The notes below the pieces were generated by a model. That model saw only the letters and a list, made by a program, of their open reading frames with translations. It had not been told where the DNA came from and did not search any database. A stretch of 16,507 nucleotides of DNA from an uncultured Chlamydiae bacterium (GTDB lineage Bacteria; Chlamydiota; Chlamydiia; Chlamydiales; CALBHK01): contig CALBHK010000171.1 of assembly GCA_937894565.1 (NCBI GenBank), forward strand, positions 1 to 16,507, read 5' to 3'. Below, one piece after another: positions 1 through 7,944 of this stretch. The translations under genes and the position numbers were made by a program. Each line of letters starts with the position of its first letter. Position 1 is the stretch's first letter.

Positions 1-46
1 TTTTCTCTGCGTTTCCTCAGCGTACTTTGCGGCTCTGCGGTTATTT
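1..46. repeat. Degenerate TCTGCG/TTTGCGG-type intergenic repeat, cut by window start
   Basis: The stretch is built of near-repeats of 'TCTGCG' and 'TTTGCGG' (for example CTCTGCGTTT, TTTGCGGCTCTGCGG) and ends in TTATTTCT. It lies just downstream of pckG. A similar sequence in the opposite orientation sits at about 6864-6897 (ACGCGGAGACGCGGGG). Short repeats of this CTGCG/CCGCG style are seen between genes in many unrelated bacteria; calling these two the same family is inference. Positions 47-68 are a CT-rich tract, and I see no clear terminator for pckG in it. Confidence 0.5.
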
Positions 47-68
47 CTATCTCTCTTCCCTCTCTCTC

Positions 69-1841
69 TTATGTCTCTAAACGCGTTTTTAGCGCCTCTA
101 GCTCCTCTCTAATTCCTTCAGGTAGACGCTCGCCAAAGATCTGAAAATAGCGCTCCAGCTCTTGCGCTTCTTCCTTCCATGCCTCTCTATCTACTTTCAA
201 TAGAGTCTCTACCTGTTCTTTGCCTATTTGCAATCCTTGAAGGTCCAATTCTTCTAATGTAGGCAAAATTCCAATTTCTGTTTTTTTTCCTTCAACTTCT
301 CCTTCGCAGCGCTGAAAAATCCATTTAAGCACTCTGGAATTCTCTCCAAATCCGGGCCAAAGAAAGGCGTTCTTCTCTTTTCTAAACCAGTTCACATAAT
401 AGATTTTAGGAAGCTTTGCAGATGCTTTTTTTCCAATATTTAACCAATGGTTAAAATAATCTCCCATATGATAGCCACAAAAAGGAAGCATAGAGAAAGG
501 ATCATGACGTAGTTTTCCAACCGTTCCTGCAGCTGCAGCTGTTGTTTCAGAGGAGATGCTAGCACCTAAAAAAGTGCCATGCTGCCAGTTAAAAGATTCG
601 CAGACTAAAGGAATCGTAGTAGAGCGCCTTCCCCCAAAAATCATGGCAGAAATGGGCACTCCCTTAGGATCTTGCCAAAGAGGGTCTATCACAGGACACT
701 GAGAAGCGGGAGCTGTAAAGCGCGCATTAGGGTGAGCGGCCTTTTCTCCAGTTGCCGGGCTCCAATCCCGTCCCAGCCAATCTATCAAATGAGAGGGAAT
801 AGGCCCGTCAATGCCCTCCCACCAGATATCCCCCTGATCCGTAAGGGCCACATTGGTAAAAATGCTATTTTTTGTAATGGAAGCCATGGCATTGGGATTA
901 GAGGCATAAGAAGTTCCTGGTGCTACTCCAAAAAAGCCAAATTCCGGATTGATGGCATACAATCTGCCATCTGTTCCAAATTTCATCCAGGCGATATCAT
1001 CGCCTACCGTCTCCACCTTCCATCCAGGCAAGGTAGGAGTCAACATCGCTAAATTTGTCTTTCCACAGGCGCTAGGAAAAGAAGCTGTTATATAGCGTTT
1101 TTTTCCTTCAGGATTAGTAATGCCTAAAATAAGCATATGTTCTGCTAACCACCCCTCATCACGTGCCATTACAGAGGCGATACGCAAGGCCAGACATTTT
1201 TTCCCCAGCAAAGCATTGCCTCCATAACCACTGCCATAAGACCAAATTTCTCTACTTTCCGGGAAGTGCACAATATATTTATTTTCAGGATTACAGGGCC
1301 AGGTTTTATCTTTCTCCATCTCATCTAAAGGAGCGCCTATAGAATGAATACAAGGAACAAAATTTTTGTCTCCCAAAGCTTTCAAGACAGGGTTTCCGAT
1401 TCTTGTCATGATATGCATATTGACAACGGCATAAGGCGAATCTGTGATCTGCACACCGATTTGCGAGATAGGAGAATCAAGGGGGCCCATACTAAAAGGA
1501 ATCACATAAAGAGTGCGCCCCCGCATAGCGCCGCGGAAAAGCCTTTTGAGCTCCCCTTTCATCTCTCGAGGATCTCTCCAGTGGTTAGTCGGCCCTGCAT
1601 CCACTTTATTTTCGCAACAAATAAAAGTACGCTCTTCTACCCGCGCTACATCATCTTTAGTAGAACGTGCTAAAAAGCTATTGGGACGCAATTGGGTATT
1701 AAGAGAAATAAATGTGCCATGGTCCACAAGAAGCTGACAAAGAGAATCATACTCTTCTTTAGAACCATTACATAAATAAACATCCTTAGGCTGGCAAAGG
1801 GAAGTAATCTCCTGAACCCAATCATCTAATTTCTTGTTCAT
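69..1841 (-). CDS. pckG: Phosphoenolpyruvate carboxykinase, GTP-dependent
   Basis: Cytosolic enzyme that converts oxaloacetate and GTP to PEP, CO2 and GDP, linking the TCA cycle to gluconeogenesis. The 590 residues are close to the usual 590-620 of the GTP family. Visible signatures are the substrate-loop motif YGGNALLGKKC (residues 206-216), H235 in GWLAEHM, the P-loop FPSACGKTNLAM with catalytic Cys259 and Lys261, and D282 in VGDDIAWMKF. K215, H235 and D282 fall where the Mn2+ ligands of vertebrate PEPCK are found. The later FGGRRSTT loop is also typical. The start is fixed by a strong SD (AGGAGG, 5 bases upstream) within the 15-bp gap after mreB, so the gene is probably the last of a helicase-mreB-pckG transcript. 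As recalled, Chlamydiaceae have the same order (CT710 beside CT709). No disrupted residues were seen. Confidence 0.97.
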   Translation of the reverse strand: MNKKLDDWVQEITSLCQPKDVYLCNGSKEEYDSLCQLLVDHGTFISLNTQLRPNSFLARSTKDDVARVEERTFICCENKVDAGPTNHWRDPREMKGELKRLFRGAMRGRTLYVIPFSMGPLDSPISQIGVQITDSPYAVVNMHIMTRIGNPVLKALGDKNFVPCIHSIGAPLDEMEKDKTWPCNPENKYIVHFPESREIWSYGSGYGGNALLGKKCLALRIASVMARDEGWLAEHMLILGITNPEGKKRYITASFPSACGKTNLAMLTPTLPGWKVETVGDDIAWMKFGTDGRLYAINPEFGFFGVAPGTSYASNPNAMASITKNSIFTNVALTDQGDIWWEGIDGPIPSHLIDWLGRDWSPATGEKAAHPNARFTAPASQCPVIDPLWQDPKGVPISAMIFGGRRSTTIPLVCESFNWQHGTFLGASISSETTAAAAGTVGKLRHDPFSMLPFCGYHMGDYFNHWLNIGKKASAKLPKIYYVNWFRKEKNAFLWPGFGENSRVLKWIFQRCEGEVEGKKTEIGILPTLEELDLQGLQIGKEQVETLLKVDREAWKEEAQELERYFQIFGERLPEGIREELEALKTRLET

Positions 1842-1856
1842 CTGCCTCCTAAAACT

Positions 1857-2939
1857 TTAAGAGAACCGATCAAAGCTCTTAAGAGCCTCTCCTGTTCCCA
1901 AGCACACAGCCAAGAGCGGATTTTCAGCCACTGTAACAGGCAGCCCTGTCTCTTTAGATACCAACTTATCAAGACCTTTAATCAAAGCTCCTCCACCGGC
2001 TAAAACTAGCCCTCTCTCTACGAGGTCGGCAGAAAGCTCTGCAGGGCATCTTTCTAATGTCGCCTTAATGCTCTCTGTAATGGTAAGAAGAGGCTCTTGC
2101 AAACATTCGCGAATTTCCACAGAATTAATCCCCACAATAGCCGGAAGACCTGCCACTTGGTCGCGTCCTCGGACCTCCATCTCCAACTCTTTATTGCCCA
2201 AAGAATAGGCAGAACCAATCGTCATTTTAATATCTTCAGCTGTACGGGGGCCGATCATTAAATTATATGTTCTACGCATGTAATTAATAATGCACTCATC
2301 AAATTCATCCCCTGCAATTCTTAAAGAACGCGACTCTACAATTCCTCCAAGAGAAATAATAGCAATTTCCGTCGTTCCTCCCCCAATATCGACAATCATA
2401 TTACCTGCCGGCTCATGCACGGGTAACCCCACACCAATCGCTGCCGCCATCGGCTCTTCAATTAAAATCACCTCTTGCGCCCCTGCATGCAATGCAGAAT
2501 CTTCCACAGCTCGTTTTTCTACTCCCGTAATTCCGGAAGGAACGGCAATTAATATTTTAGGTCTAAATAAACTTCTAGAAGGTGTGACACGTTTAATCAG
2601 TGCTTTTAACATCCCTTCTGCAATTTCAAAATCGGCAATCACACCGTCCTTCATCGGACGCACGGCAATCACATTTCTAGGTGTTCTTCCCAACATCGCC
2701 TTAGCCTTATGTCCTACAGCCAAAACTTCGTTGGTCTCGGCATCTACAGCCACAACTGACGGTTCCGATAGAACAATACCCTTACCTCGCACAAATACAA
2801 GAGTATTTGCAGTTCCCAAATCAATTCCAATATCATTCGAAAAGACCCCTCGAAACTTCGTGAAGTGGCCAAAAGCTGAATGCGCCCACTCCTTTAATCC
2901 GAAAGAGAATCCCTTTGAACGTTTTTTCAATTTTGCCAT
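1857..2939 (-). CDS. mreB: Rod-shape/division actin homologue MreB
   Basis: Bacterial actin that polymerises under the membrane and guides peptidoglycan synthesis. In Chlamydiae, which lack FtsZ, MreB is known to organise the division septum. The 360 residues carry the actin-fold nucleotide motifs: phosphate-1 IDLGTANT (39-46), phosphate-2 DIGGGTTE (184-191) and an adenosine motif LAGGGALIKGL near 313-323. Compared with typical MreB there are about 30 extra N-terminal residues (MAKLKKRSKGFSFGLKEWAH...), basic with spaced aromatics. A comparable extension exists in chlamydial MreB and may form a membrane-binding helix. The start has an AGAGGA SD and follows the helicase stop by 26 bp; pckG follows 15 bp after the stop. 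Co-transcription of the three genes is inferred from spacing. Confidence 0.97.
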   Translation of the reverse strand: MAKLKKRSKGFSFGLKEWAHSAFGHFTKFRGVFSNDIGIDLGTANTLVFVRGKGIVLSEPSVVAVDAETNEVLAVGHKAKAMLGRTPRNVIAVRPMKDGVIADFEIAEGMLKALIKRVTPSRSLFRPKILIAVPSGITGVEKRAVEDSALHAGAQEVILIEEPMAAAIGVGLPVHEPAGNMIVDIGGGTTEIAIISLGGIVESRSLRIAGDEFDECIINYMRRTYNLMIGPRTAEDIKMTIGSAYSLGNKELEMEVRGRDQVAGLPAIVGINSVEIRECLQEPLLTITESIKATLERCPAELSADLVERGLVLAGGGALIKGLDKLVSKETGLPVTVAENPLLAVCLGTGEALKSFDRFS

Positions 2940-2965
2940 TATTTCCTCTTAATCTAATTCCGTAG

Positions 2966-5900
2966 CTAACACTGTAACAGTTCCCATACTTCACTCCAAG
3001 TTAATTTAGAAAGCGCATCATCCACATCTGCAATCACACTCTTCACTAAACCGCGTTTGCGCTCCTGCACTTCCAAAATTTTCTCTTCAATCGTCCCCTT
3101 GGTCACCAACTTAAACGCCTGCACTTTATCCGCTTTCTGTCCAATGCGATGCGCCCTAGCTGTAGCCTGTTCTTCAACGGCTGGATTCCACCACAAGTCA
3201 AAGTGAATCACTGCGCTAGCTCCCGTTAAATTAAGTCCTGTGCCTCCCGCTTTTAAAGAGACGAGGAAGATAGGAATATCAGGGGTCTCGTTAAATTCCT
3301 TCACAATACTCATGCGATTTTTAGATGAACCATCTAAATAGCTAAAGCGAATCCCCTTCTTCTCAAAATCATCACGCATGATTTTTAACATCCGCGTGTA
3401 CTGACTGAAAATCACAGTCTTCTGTCCGCTCTCCATTAACGATTGCAACAGCTCCAATAATAGATCATATTTGGCTGAATCTCCCGGTTCTGCCGTTTCT
3501 TTAGCAAAAATAGCGGGATGGCAGCAAATCTGTTTCAAACGCGTCAACGTAGCTAAAACCTGAATTTGAACTTTATCAAAACCCTCTTTCTCCACCAGTT
3601 TAGAAAGCTCTTCCCGGGCTGAGGTCGCATAAGCCCGGTAAAGCTCTTTTTGCACATCAGATAAAGTAGTATGGTAGACAATATTGGAAATAGGGGGAAG
3701 ATCTTTGACCACATCTTCTTTCATACGACGCAAAATAAAAGGAGAGACTTTTTTTCTCAAAGGATCCAAATTGCCCTGGCCATTTAAGGGAGCGCGCACA
3801 AATTTATCGACAAAACGATCATAAGTGCTCAAAAGCCCCGGCATAAGAAAATCGAACAAGCTCCATAGTTCATCTAAGGAATTCTCTATCGGGGTACCCG
3901 TTAAAATCAATTTATGCAGAGCTTGTACTCTCTTAACCGATTTAGCATTTAAAGTAGTGCGGTTCTTTATGTGCTGGGCCTCGTCCAAAATAGCATAGCC
4001 AAAATTAATTTTCTCATAAGACTCAATATCTTTCTGCATTAAACTATAGGAAGTGATGAGCACATCATTCTGATCAGCTCCTACAATGAGTTTTTTACGC
4101 TGGGTCGGGGTGCCATCAACGACAAGCACTCGTAAAGTAGGATTAAATTTATGCAGCTCTTCTTTCCAGTTGTAAATTAAAGAGGTGGGACAAACAACCA
4201 CAGACTGTACATTGGGATGCTCTTCCAAAAACTGCGTAATGGCGGTAATAGACTGCAATGTTTTTCCAAGACCCATATCATCGGCTAAAATACCATTTAA
4301 ACACATCCCACGCAAACGGCTGAGCCAGTTGACTCCCTCTTTTTGATATTCGCGCAAAGTTCCCTGAATAGCTTTGGGCACAGGAGCATCTTCCATCGGT
4401 TCATTGCCCAGCATCTGCTGTTGGATCCGTTTCAACCCCTTAGTCATGCTAAATTGAATAGGAAGCTCTTTAAAGCTCTCTTCTGTAATGGAAACAAGGC
4501 TCCATAAAGGACGATCTTCCCTATGATTGTCCAACTGCTGAATGCCCAATTCATCAAAGAGCTGTACAACGGGAGCCAAACGCTGCAGATCAAGCACCAG
4601 AATTTGGCTTAACCCCCCTCCTTTTTGACCTCGTTTGCGTTTTTTACGATGTCCAAGCTCTATATAGTTACGCTTAGAGGCCAGGCAATCCCATAATAGC
4701 TCTGTGGTAAATCCTTCTAAATCTCCATGAACGATTAAATCAAGTTGATAACAAGCTAAAAATTTGGACTCGCTGAGATGAATTTCAAATGTTGTCTGAT
4801 CATAAATAAATTTTTCTAACAAAGTGTCAGGACAATGGAATTGGACTCTCTCTAAATTTTGAAGAATGACATCTGTCATGAACTCGACAATCTTTTTCTC
4901 TGTCTTGGCAATAAAGGAACCCTCTTTCTTATTGTATTGAAAGTCCAGAAAGAGATCGTTAATGATTTTTTGCTCTTGAGTCAAATTACGCGCCAAAATC
5001 CCTGCATCCGTGACAAAATGTTCAATTTCCTCGTGTGTGAGCTGGTTATGAACGGCCGGAATTTTTTTATTATTATAGATAAAATGTAAGGTTGCTTCTA
5101 ACTCATTATTAACATAAGTCAAGTCACATACAGCTTCCACCTCTTGGACGTAGGGTAGCGTTACAATGTCTTCAATATTTAATTTGTTGGCCACATCCGC
5201 ATAACGCGATAATTCAGGTAATGCATTCTCGATAAAAGTCCCGAAAAGAGGTTCCGGAATCGTCATTTGGGCAATAAGGGGCAGGTGTCTAAGATGTTTG
5301 CGCTTAATGCGTTTTTGAAAACGACTATACACATTTTTATGCAGCAATCCCGGCTGGGCACATTCATAAAGAATCACCTCTTCCAACTTAACGATCGTCT
5401 GTTTACCCTGATGTTCCGCTAAACAAATAGTGGGTTGAAGGAAAAGTTTAGGCGCAGGCATATCCATGCGCTCAATTTCAAAGCGGACCGCAGCCTCAAA
5501 AGAAGAGAACCGCAGGGGCTCTTCAATCCCTCCAAAATAGAAACAAGGCAGACAGGAAAGCTCTTGTTCTCCTTCTTGCGGGCCTAAAGCAGGACGTGGC
5601 CCTTGTACAAGACTATAGGCAAAAGACAAAATAGTGCCCAATCCTTCGCGATCTAATAAAACAACATTGTAGGCCTTATCATTTTCTTCTCTATCTTCGC
5701 CACCCTCTTTAAATCTACCGAAATCCATCAACATCTTTAAGATCTGACTGCTGGTATTATCAAAAGAGCGCAAGCCAAAATAGTGGCGTCGATTGCCTAG
5801 ATAGACAGCTTCATGATAGCGCACACCATTGAAAAATTCTTTAATGTTGTGGACATTTAAAGCTTTAGAACGGGTCGGGAGACGCAAAGCTAAACGCAAT

Positions 5901-6466
5901 TCCTGCAAAAGAGATTCACCACCATTAACTTGAGGCTGCAAAATGACAATTAACTCGGCACGTTCTTCTTTAATAGCCTCATCGGAGGTGAAGAAAGGTG
6001 AGCGCCCTAAGATATCAGAGGCATTACAATACTCTTCCAGGAGTTCTTTACGCCTCTCTATTCCTTTGCGGGCTTTTTCTTTTTTATGGGCCTTTTCTAT
6101 GGTCAACTGGATCTCCTCTTTGTCCTCTTCAGCAATGGCCTCTAATTTAGACTCATTGGAAAAAGAGACTATCAATTGATCTAGATTTTGTTCAAGGAAA
6201 AAAAGCAGAGCTACAATGTGCTGGCAATCAAAAGAATAAGAACAGTCGCAATCCGAATCGATTAATTCAGATTCTTTGCGATCAATCTCTAATTCGCACG
6301 TGTAAGAATTATCAAAATTTCCAGCCACCTGAAAACCCAAACGCACTGAAGAGCCAGTCAATTTGAGTATCTTAGCGCAGAGGACCTGCCCATTCTCAAA
6401 GATAGCTTTTCCCTCTTTAAGAATACCTGGAGAGAACTCCTGCTTCAATCGACGAAAATTAATCAT
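2966..6466 (-). CDS. SWI2/SNF2-family helicase/translocase with N-terminal SWIM zinc finger
   Basis: DNA-dependent ATPase of superfamily 2, expected to move along double-stranded DNA. A bacterial role in RNA polymerase recycling or chromatin access has been proposed for relatives but is not shown here. The 1166 residues match, as I recall, the length of C. trachomatis CT708. An N-terminal SWIM finger is visible as CxC-x5-CxH at C73, C75, C81, H83. A long middle region has no clear motif. The helicase core has Walker A DMGLGKT (K735), motif II DEAQ (828-831) followed by His832, motif III LTGTPIENSLDELW, and in the C-terminal lobe the GGTGLNL and ARAHRIGQ motifs (the latter 1103-1110), which hold the arginine finger. 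DEAQ instead of DEAH is common in this family. The SD is weak. First gene of the minus-strand run with mreB and pckG. Confidence 0.93.
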   Translation of the reverse strand: MINFRRLKQEFSPGILKEGKAIFENGQVLCAKILKLTGSSVRLGFQVAGNFDNSYTCELEIDRKESELIDSDCDCSYSFDCQHIVALLFFLEQNLDQLIVSFSNESKLEAIAEEDKEEIQLTIEKAHKKEKARKGIERRKELLEEYCNASDILGRSPFFTSDEAIKEERAELIVILQPQVNGGESLLQELRLALRLPTRSKALNVHNIKEFFNGVRYHEAVYLGNRRHYFGLRSFDNTSSQILKMLMDFGRFKEGGEDREENDKAYNVVLLDREGLGTILSFAYSLVQGPRPALGPQEGEQELSCLPCFYFGGIEEPLRFSSFEAAVRFEIERMDMPAPKLFLQPTICLAEHQGKQTIVKLEEVILYECAQPGLLHKNVYSRFQKRIKRKHLRHLPLIAQMTIPEPLFGTFIENALPELSRYADVANKLNIEDIVTLPYVQEVEAVCDLTYVNNELEATLHFIYNNKKIPAVHNQLTHEEIEHFVTDAGILARNLTQEQKIINDLFLDFQYNKKEGSFIAKTEKKIVEFMTDVILQNLERVQFHCPDTLLEKFIYDQTTFEIHLSESKFLACYQLDLIVHGDLEGFTTELLWDCLASKRNYIELGHRKKRKRGQKGGGLSQILVLDLQRLAPVVQLFDELGIQQLDNHREDRPLWSLVSITEESFKELPIQFSMTKGLKRIQQQMLGNEPMEDAPVPKAIQGTLREYQKEGVNWLSRLRGMCLNGILADDMGLGKTLQSITAITQFLEEHPNVQSVVVCPTSLIYNWKEELHKFNPTLRVLVVDGTPTQRKKLIVGADQNDVLITSYSLMQKDIESYEKINFGYAILDEAQHIKNRTTLNAKSVKRVQALHKLILTGTPIENSLDELWSLFDFLMPGLLSTYDRFVDKFVRAPLNGQGNLDPLRKKVSPFILRRMKEDVVKDLPPISNIVYHTTLSDVQKELYRAYATSAREELSKLVEKEGFDKVQIQVLATLTRLKQICCHPAIFAKETAEPGDSAKYDLLLELLQSLMESGQKTVIFSQYTRMLKIMRDDFEKKGIRFSYLDGSSKNRMSIVKEFNETPDIPIFLVSLKAGGTGLNLTGASAVIHFDLWWNPAVEEQATARAHRIGQKADKVQAFKLVTKGTIEEKILEVQERKRGLVKSVIADVDDALSKLTWSEVWELLQC

Positions 6467-6498
6467 TGCTTGCTCGCATTTATCCCATATAATGCACG

Positions 6499-6526
6499 AG
6501 TATATCGACCCTCTTTTTTTTGATAA
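6499..6526 (-). promoter_or_regulatory. Candidate promoter of the helicase-mreB-pckG run
   Basis: Read on the minus strand, TTATCA (6521-6526) and TATACT (6499-6504) are separated by 16 bases, and the start codon lies about 32 bases downstream. A perfect TTGACA also occurs just upstream (6537-6542), but has only an A-run at the proper -10 distance. Sigma-70/sigma-66-like match by eye. Confidence 0.4.
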
Positions 6527-6650
6527 ATGAAAAATCTGTCAATTTTTCAAAAAAAAATTAAACTCGCGTAAACAAAAATGCAACTCACTAACAATCAGCA
6601 AATTAAATAAAAAAATACCCCTTGCAAAAAAACAAAAGATTTTGCATACT

Positions 6651-6682
6651 GGGGATTAGAAAATAGGAAACTATTTTTCCCC
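6651..6682. repeat. Hairpin with GAAA tetraloop
   Basis: AAAATAG (6660-6666) and CTATTTT (6671-6677) form a perfect stem around a GAAA loop. After a 4-base bulge, GGGG (6651-6654) pairs with CCCC (6679-6682). Its function is unknown; it could be an RNA structure or the remnant of an old terminator. Confidence 0.45.
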
Positions 6683-6685
6683 ACC

Positions 6686-6732
6686 GCCAGTTCCGATCCA
6701 AAGTTTCCTCCATTCTTAGGGTCAGAACTGGC
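6686..6732. repeat. GCCAGTTC/GAACTGGC inverted repeat followed by a T-run
   Basis: GCCAGTTC (6686-6693) is the exact reverse complement of GAACTGGC (6725-6732), with a 31-base loop, and the second arm runs straight into ACTTTTTTG. No gene ends nearby on the plus strand that would need a terminator. It may be the relic terminator of a lost gene or one end of a REP/transposon-like element. Confidence 0.4.
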
Positions 6733-6778
6733 ACTTTTTTGTCCTGATTCCCCCATTCCCTTCGTGCCTGATTTCCCC

Positions 6779-7017
6779 CTCGTGCCCGTGTGCGCATAGG
6801 CATCCTATTACCCATAAGTAATCTAAGCAACTATAGATCAAAGTTCTAAGTTGAAAATCTGAAGACAACGCGGAGACGCGGGGACGCGGAGAAATCTTTG
6901 AGTTATAAAACCATAAAATCACCTCCGCTTCTGCGCGTTGAATTAATAGTGGAAGGCAGGACTTAATTTTTTTTCAAAAAAACTTATGGGTAATTAGGAT
7001 ACGCACACGGACACGAG
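6779..7017. repeat. Degenerate ~240-bp inverted repeat
   Basis: Left arm 6779-6820 (CTCGTGCCCGTGTGCG...ATCCTATTACCCATAAGT) and right arm 6982-7017 (ACTTATGGGTAATTAGGAT.CGCACACGGACACGAG) are inverted copies apart from an extra CATAGGC-like insertion, one missing A and one substitution. The interior continues as a looser dyad: AACGCGGAGACGCGGGG (about 6868-6884) against CCTCCGCTTCTGCGCGTT (6922-6939). It lies upstream of the gene at 7101. Confidence 0.7.
6864..6897. repeat. CCGCG/TCTGCG-type short repeats
   Basis: Three tandem near-copies of GACGCGG (ACGCGGAGACGCGGGGACGCGG) are followed by AGAAATC. Read on the minus strand they give CTCCGCGTCCCCGCGTCTCCGCG, the same style as the repeat at the start of the window. 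The copy is embedded in the inverted repeat 6779-7017. Confidence 0.5.
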
Positions 7018-7064
7018 AAGAACACTCGAAAAAGCCTCAAATTTATCAAATCTTAATGAGACTT

Positions 7065-7073
7065 TGCTATAAT
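7065..7073 (+). promoter_or_regulatory. Extended -10 promoter for the gene at 7101
   Basis: TGCTATAAT is a perfect extended -10 (TG-n-TATAAT). A poor -35 (TTATCA at 7043-7048) sits 19 bases upstream, which fits dependence on the extended -10. The predicted transcript start near 7080 leaves a leader of about 20 bases with AGGAG at 7090-7094. Confidence 0.55.
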
Positions 7074-7100
7074 CTTTTAAGATAAATATAGGAGATTATT

Positions 7101-7712
7101 ATGGTTAGCCTTGGTAAAGTACTTTACGCAACAGCAACTATTCTACCCGTTACCCAGCAAATTGTGGGACTTGGAAAAATGGGGTATGGGCTCTATAAAC
7201 GCTATATTAGTCCTTTTACTTTTACGTTGGATAAGCTATTTAACAAAACAGCTACCGAAGAACACTGGAAGAATTTATCAAAAGCCAAAGCCTGGGCTCA
7301 TTTTAAAGAAGGGGCGGCTCTTTTTATTCCGATTATTGGCACTATCTTTGCGATTTATAAGCTTATCATTTCCAGCCCCGAAAAAAACAATGAAGAAAAG
7401 AAAGAAATACCGAAAAAAACATCACCTCTCGATTCAGTAACACCGTTAAAGGACCAACCTCTTACTGAAGGCAATTTGGTAGCTAAATTTGCAGAACTTG
7501 TAAGAAATTGCAAAGGCAAGAATAAAACAAAAAGCCTTAAAAAAGCGAAAAAAAATCTTATTGTAGCTTTCTCACAAGAAATCAAAAAGGCAAACCTTAT
7601 AGAAAATTTGAGAAATATTGAGATCGGCAAAGATAAAGAAATTAACTTCGATGTAGCCTTAGCTAGCAATCTAAAAAAAACAATACTCCTTGGGCTAAAT
7701 AAAAATAAATAA
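7101..7712 (+). CDS. Hypothetical small membrane-associated basic protein
   Basis: I do not recognise this 203-residue protein. The N-terminus (2-24) is moderately hydrophobic without a signal cleavage pattern. One clear hydrophobic segment, GAALFIPIIGTIFAIYKLII (71-90), could span a membrane. After it comes a charged, Lys/Glu-rich linker (94-107) and a very basic C-terminal half with KSLKKAKK (144-151) and one cysteine (C137). A short hydrophobic N-terminal region plus one TM-like segment could suit an inclusion-membrane or host-targeted chlamydial protein, but the bilobed Inc hydrophobic domain is not evident. Start support is good: AGGAG with 6-base spacing and an extended -10 promoter. 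The gene ends 14 bp before a strong terminator, so it is monocistronic. It has no counterpart that I recall at this point of the Chlamydiaceae block, suggesting lineage-specific insertion with the adjoining repeats. Confidence 0.75.
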   Translation: MVSLGKVLYATATILPVTQQIVGLGKMGYGLYKRYISPFTFTLDKLFNKTATEEHWKNLSKAKAWAHFKEGAALFIPIIGTIFAIYKLIISSPEKNNEEKKEIPKKTSPLDSVTPLKDQPLTEGNLVAKFAELVRNCKGKNKTKSLKKAKKNLIVAFSQEIKKANLIENLRNIEIGKDKEINFDVALASNLKKTILLGLNKNK

Positions 7713-7726
7713 ATCAAAGATTTAAG

Positions 7727-7772
7727 AAAAAATAGAAAAAAGGGAGCCCCGACTCCCTTTTTTCTATTTTTT
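7727..7772. terminator. Strong bidirectional intrinsic terminator
   Basis: A perfect 20-bp stem (7727-7746 with 7753-7772) has a CCCCGA loop. GGGAG/CTCCC at its tip is flanked by A-runs on the left and T-runs on the right, so it can act in both directions. It closes the gene at 7101-7712 and insulates the tRNA-tig transcript. Confidence 0.9.
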
Positions 7773-7784
7773 TCATTTTCCCCC

Positions 7785-7813
7785 TTGCTCAAAAATAAGC
7801 CCCCCTCTATACT
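7785..7813 (+). promoter_or_regulatory. Candidate promoter of tRNA-Gly / tig
   Basis: TTGCTC (7785-7790) and TATACT (7808-7813) are separated by exactly 17 bases. The tRNA begins 24 bases after the -10. The -35 is poor (TTG only) and the -10 is 5/6. Tig may be read from the same promoter, as it starts 35 bp after the tRNA. Confidence 0.5.
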
Positions 7814-7837
7814 TTCAACCATCGTCTGGATAAGAAT

Positions 7838-7909
7838 GCGGGTGTAGCTCAGTGGTAGAGCATCACGTTGCCAACGTGAGGGTCGTGAGTTCGAACCTCA
7901 TCACCCGCT
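7838..7909 (+). tRNA. tRNA-Gly (anticodon GCC)
   Basis: A complete cloverleaf can be folded by eye. Acceptor GCGGGTG pairs with CACCCGC, with a T discriminator at 7909. The D arm is GCTC/GAGC, the anticodon stem TCACG/CGTGA surrounds loop TTGCCAA with GCC at 7870-7872, and the T arm holds TTCGAAC. The 3' CCA is not encoded. It reads Gly codons GGC/GGU. It sits between a terminator and tig. Confidence 0.97.
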
Positions 7910-7944
7910 TCATTTTCACTTAACTTTAGGAGAACTTCATCCCC

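Larger units (their letters stand above)
6467..7100. other. Repeat-rich divergent intergenic region, no gene seen
   Basis: This 634-bp stretch separates the minus-strand helicase run from the plus-strand genes. It begins AT-rich (6510-6640), then has a GC-containing hairpin series (6651-6732), a CCCCC/CGTGCC-rich stretch with imperfect direct repeats (TGATTCCCCC..TTCGTGCC and TGATTTCCCCC.TCGTGCC, about 6745-6787), and a degenerate long inverted repeat (6779-7017). Short open frames here have no SD and no recognisable motifs, so I call no gene. The repeats suggest the worn remains of a mobile or REP-like element, which is inference. Confidence 0.6.

Noticed and set aside
47..70. Terminator after pckG
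   Set aside because: The CT-rich tract has no stem; the end of the transcript may lie before the window.
2290..2952. 220-codon plus-strand frame opposite mreB
   Set aside because: Antisense to a clearly conserved gene; no start signals.
6603..6922. Short minus-strand frames in the divergent junction
   Set aside because: They cross hairpins and repeats, have no SD and no recognisable features.
7355..7822. 155-codon open frame on the minus strand
   Set aside because: It lies antisense to the 203-aa gene and runs through the terminator hairpin; Phe/Leu-rich composition is the complement of Lys-rich codons.
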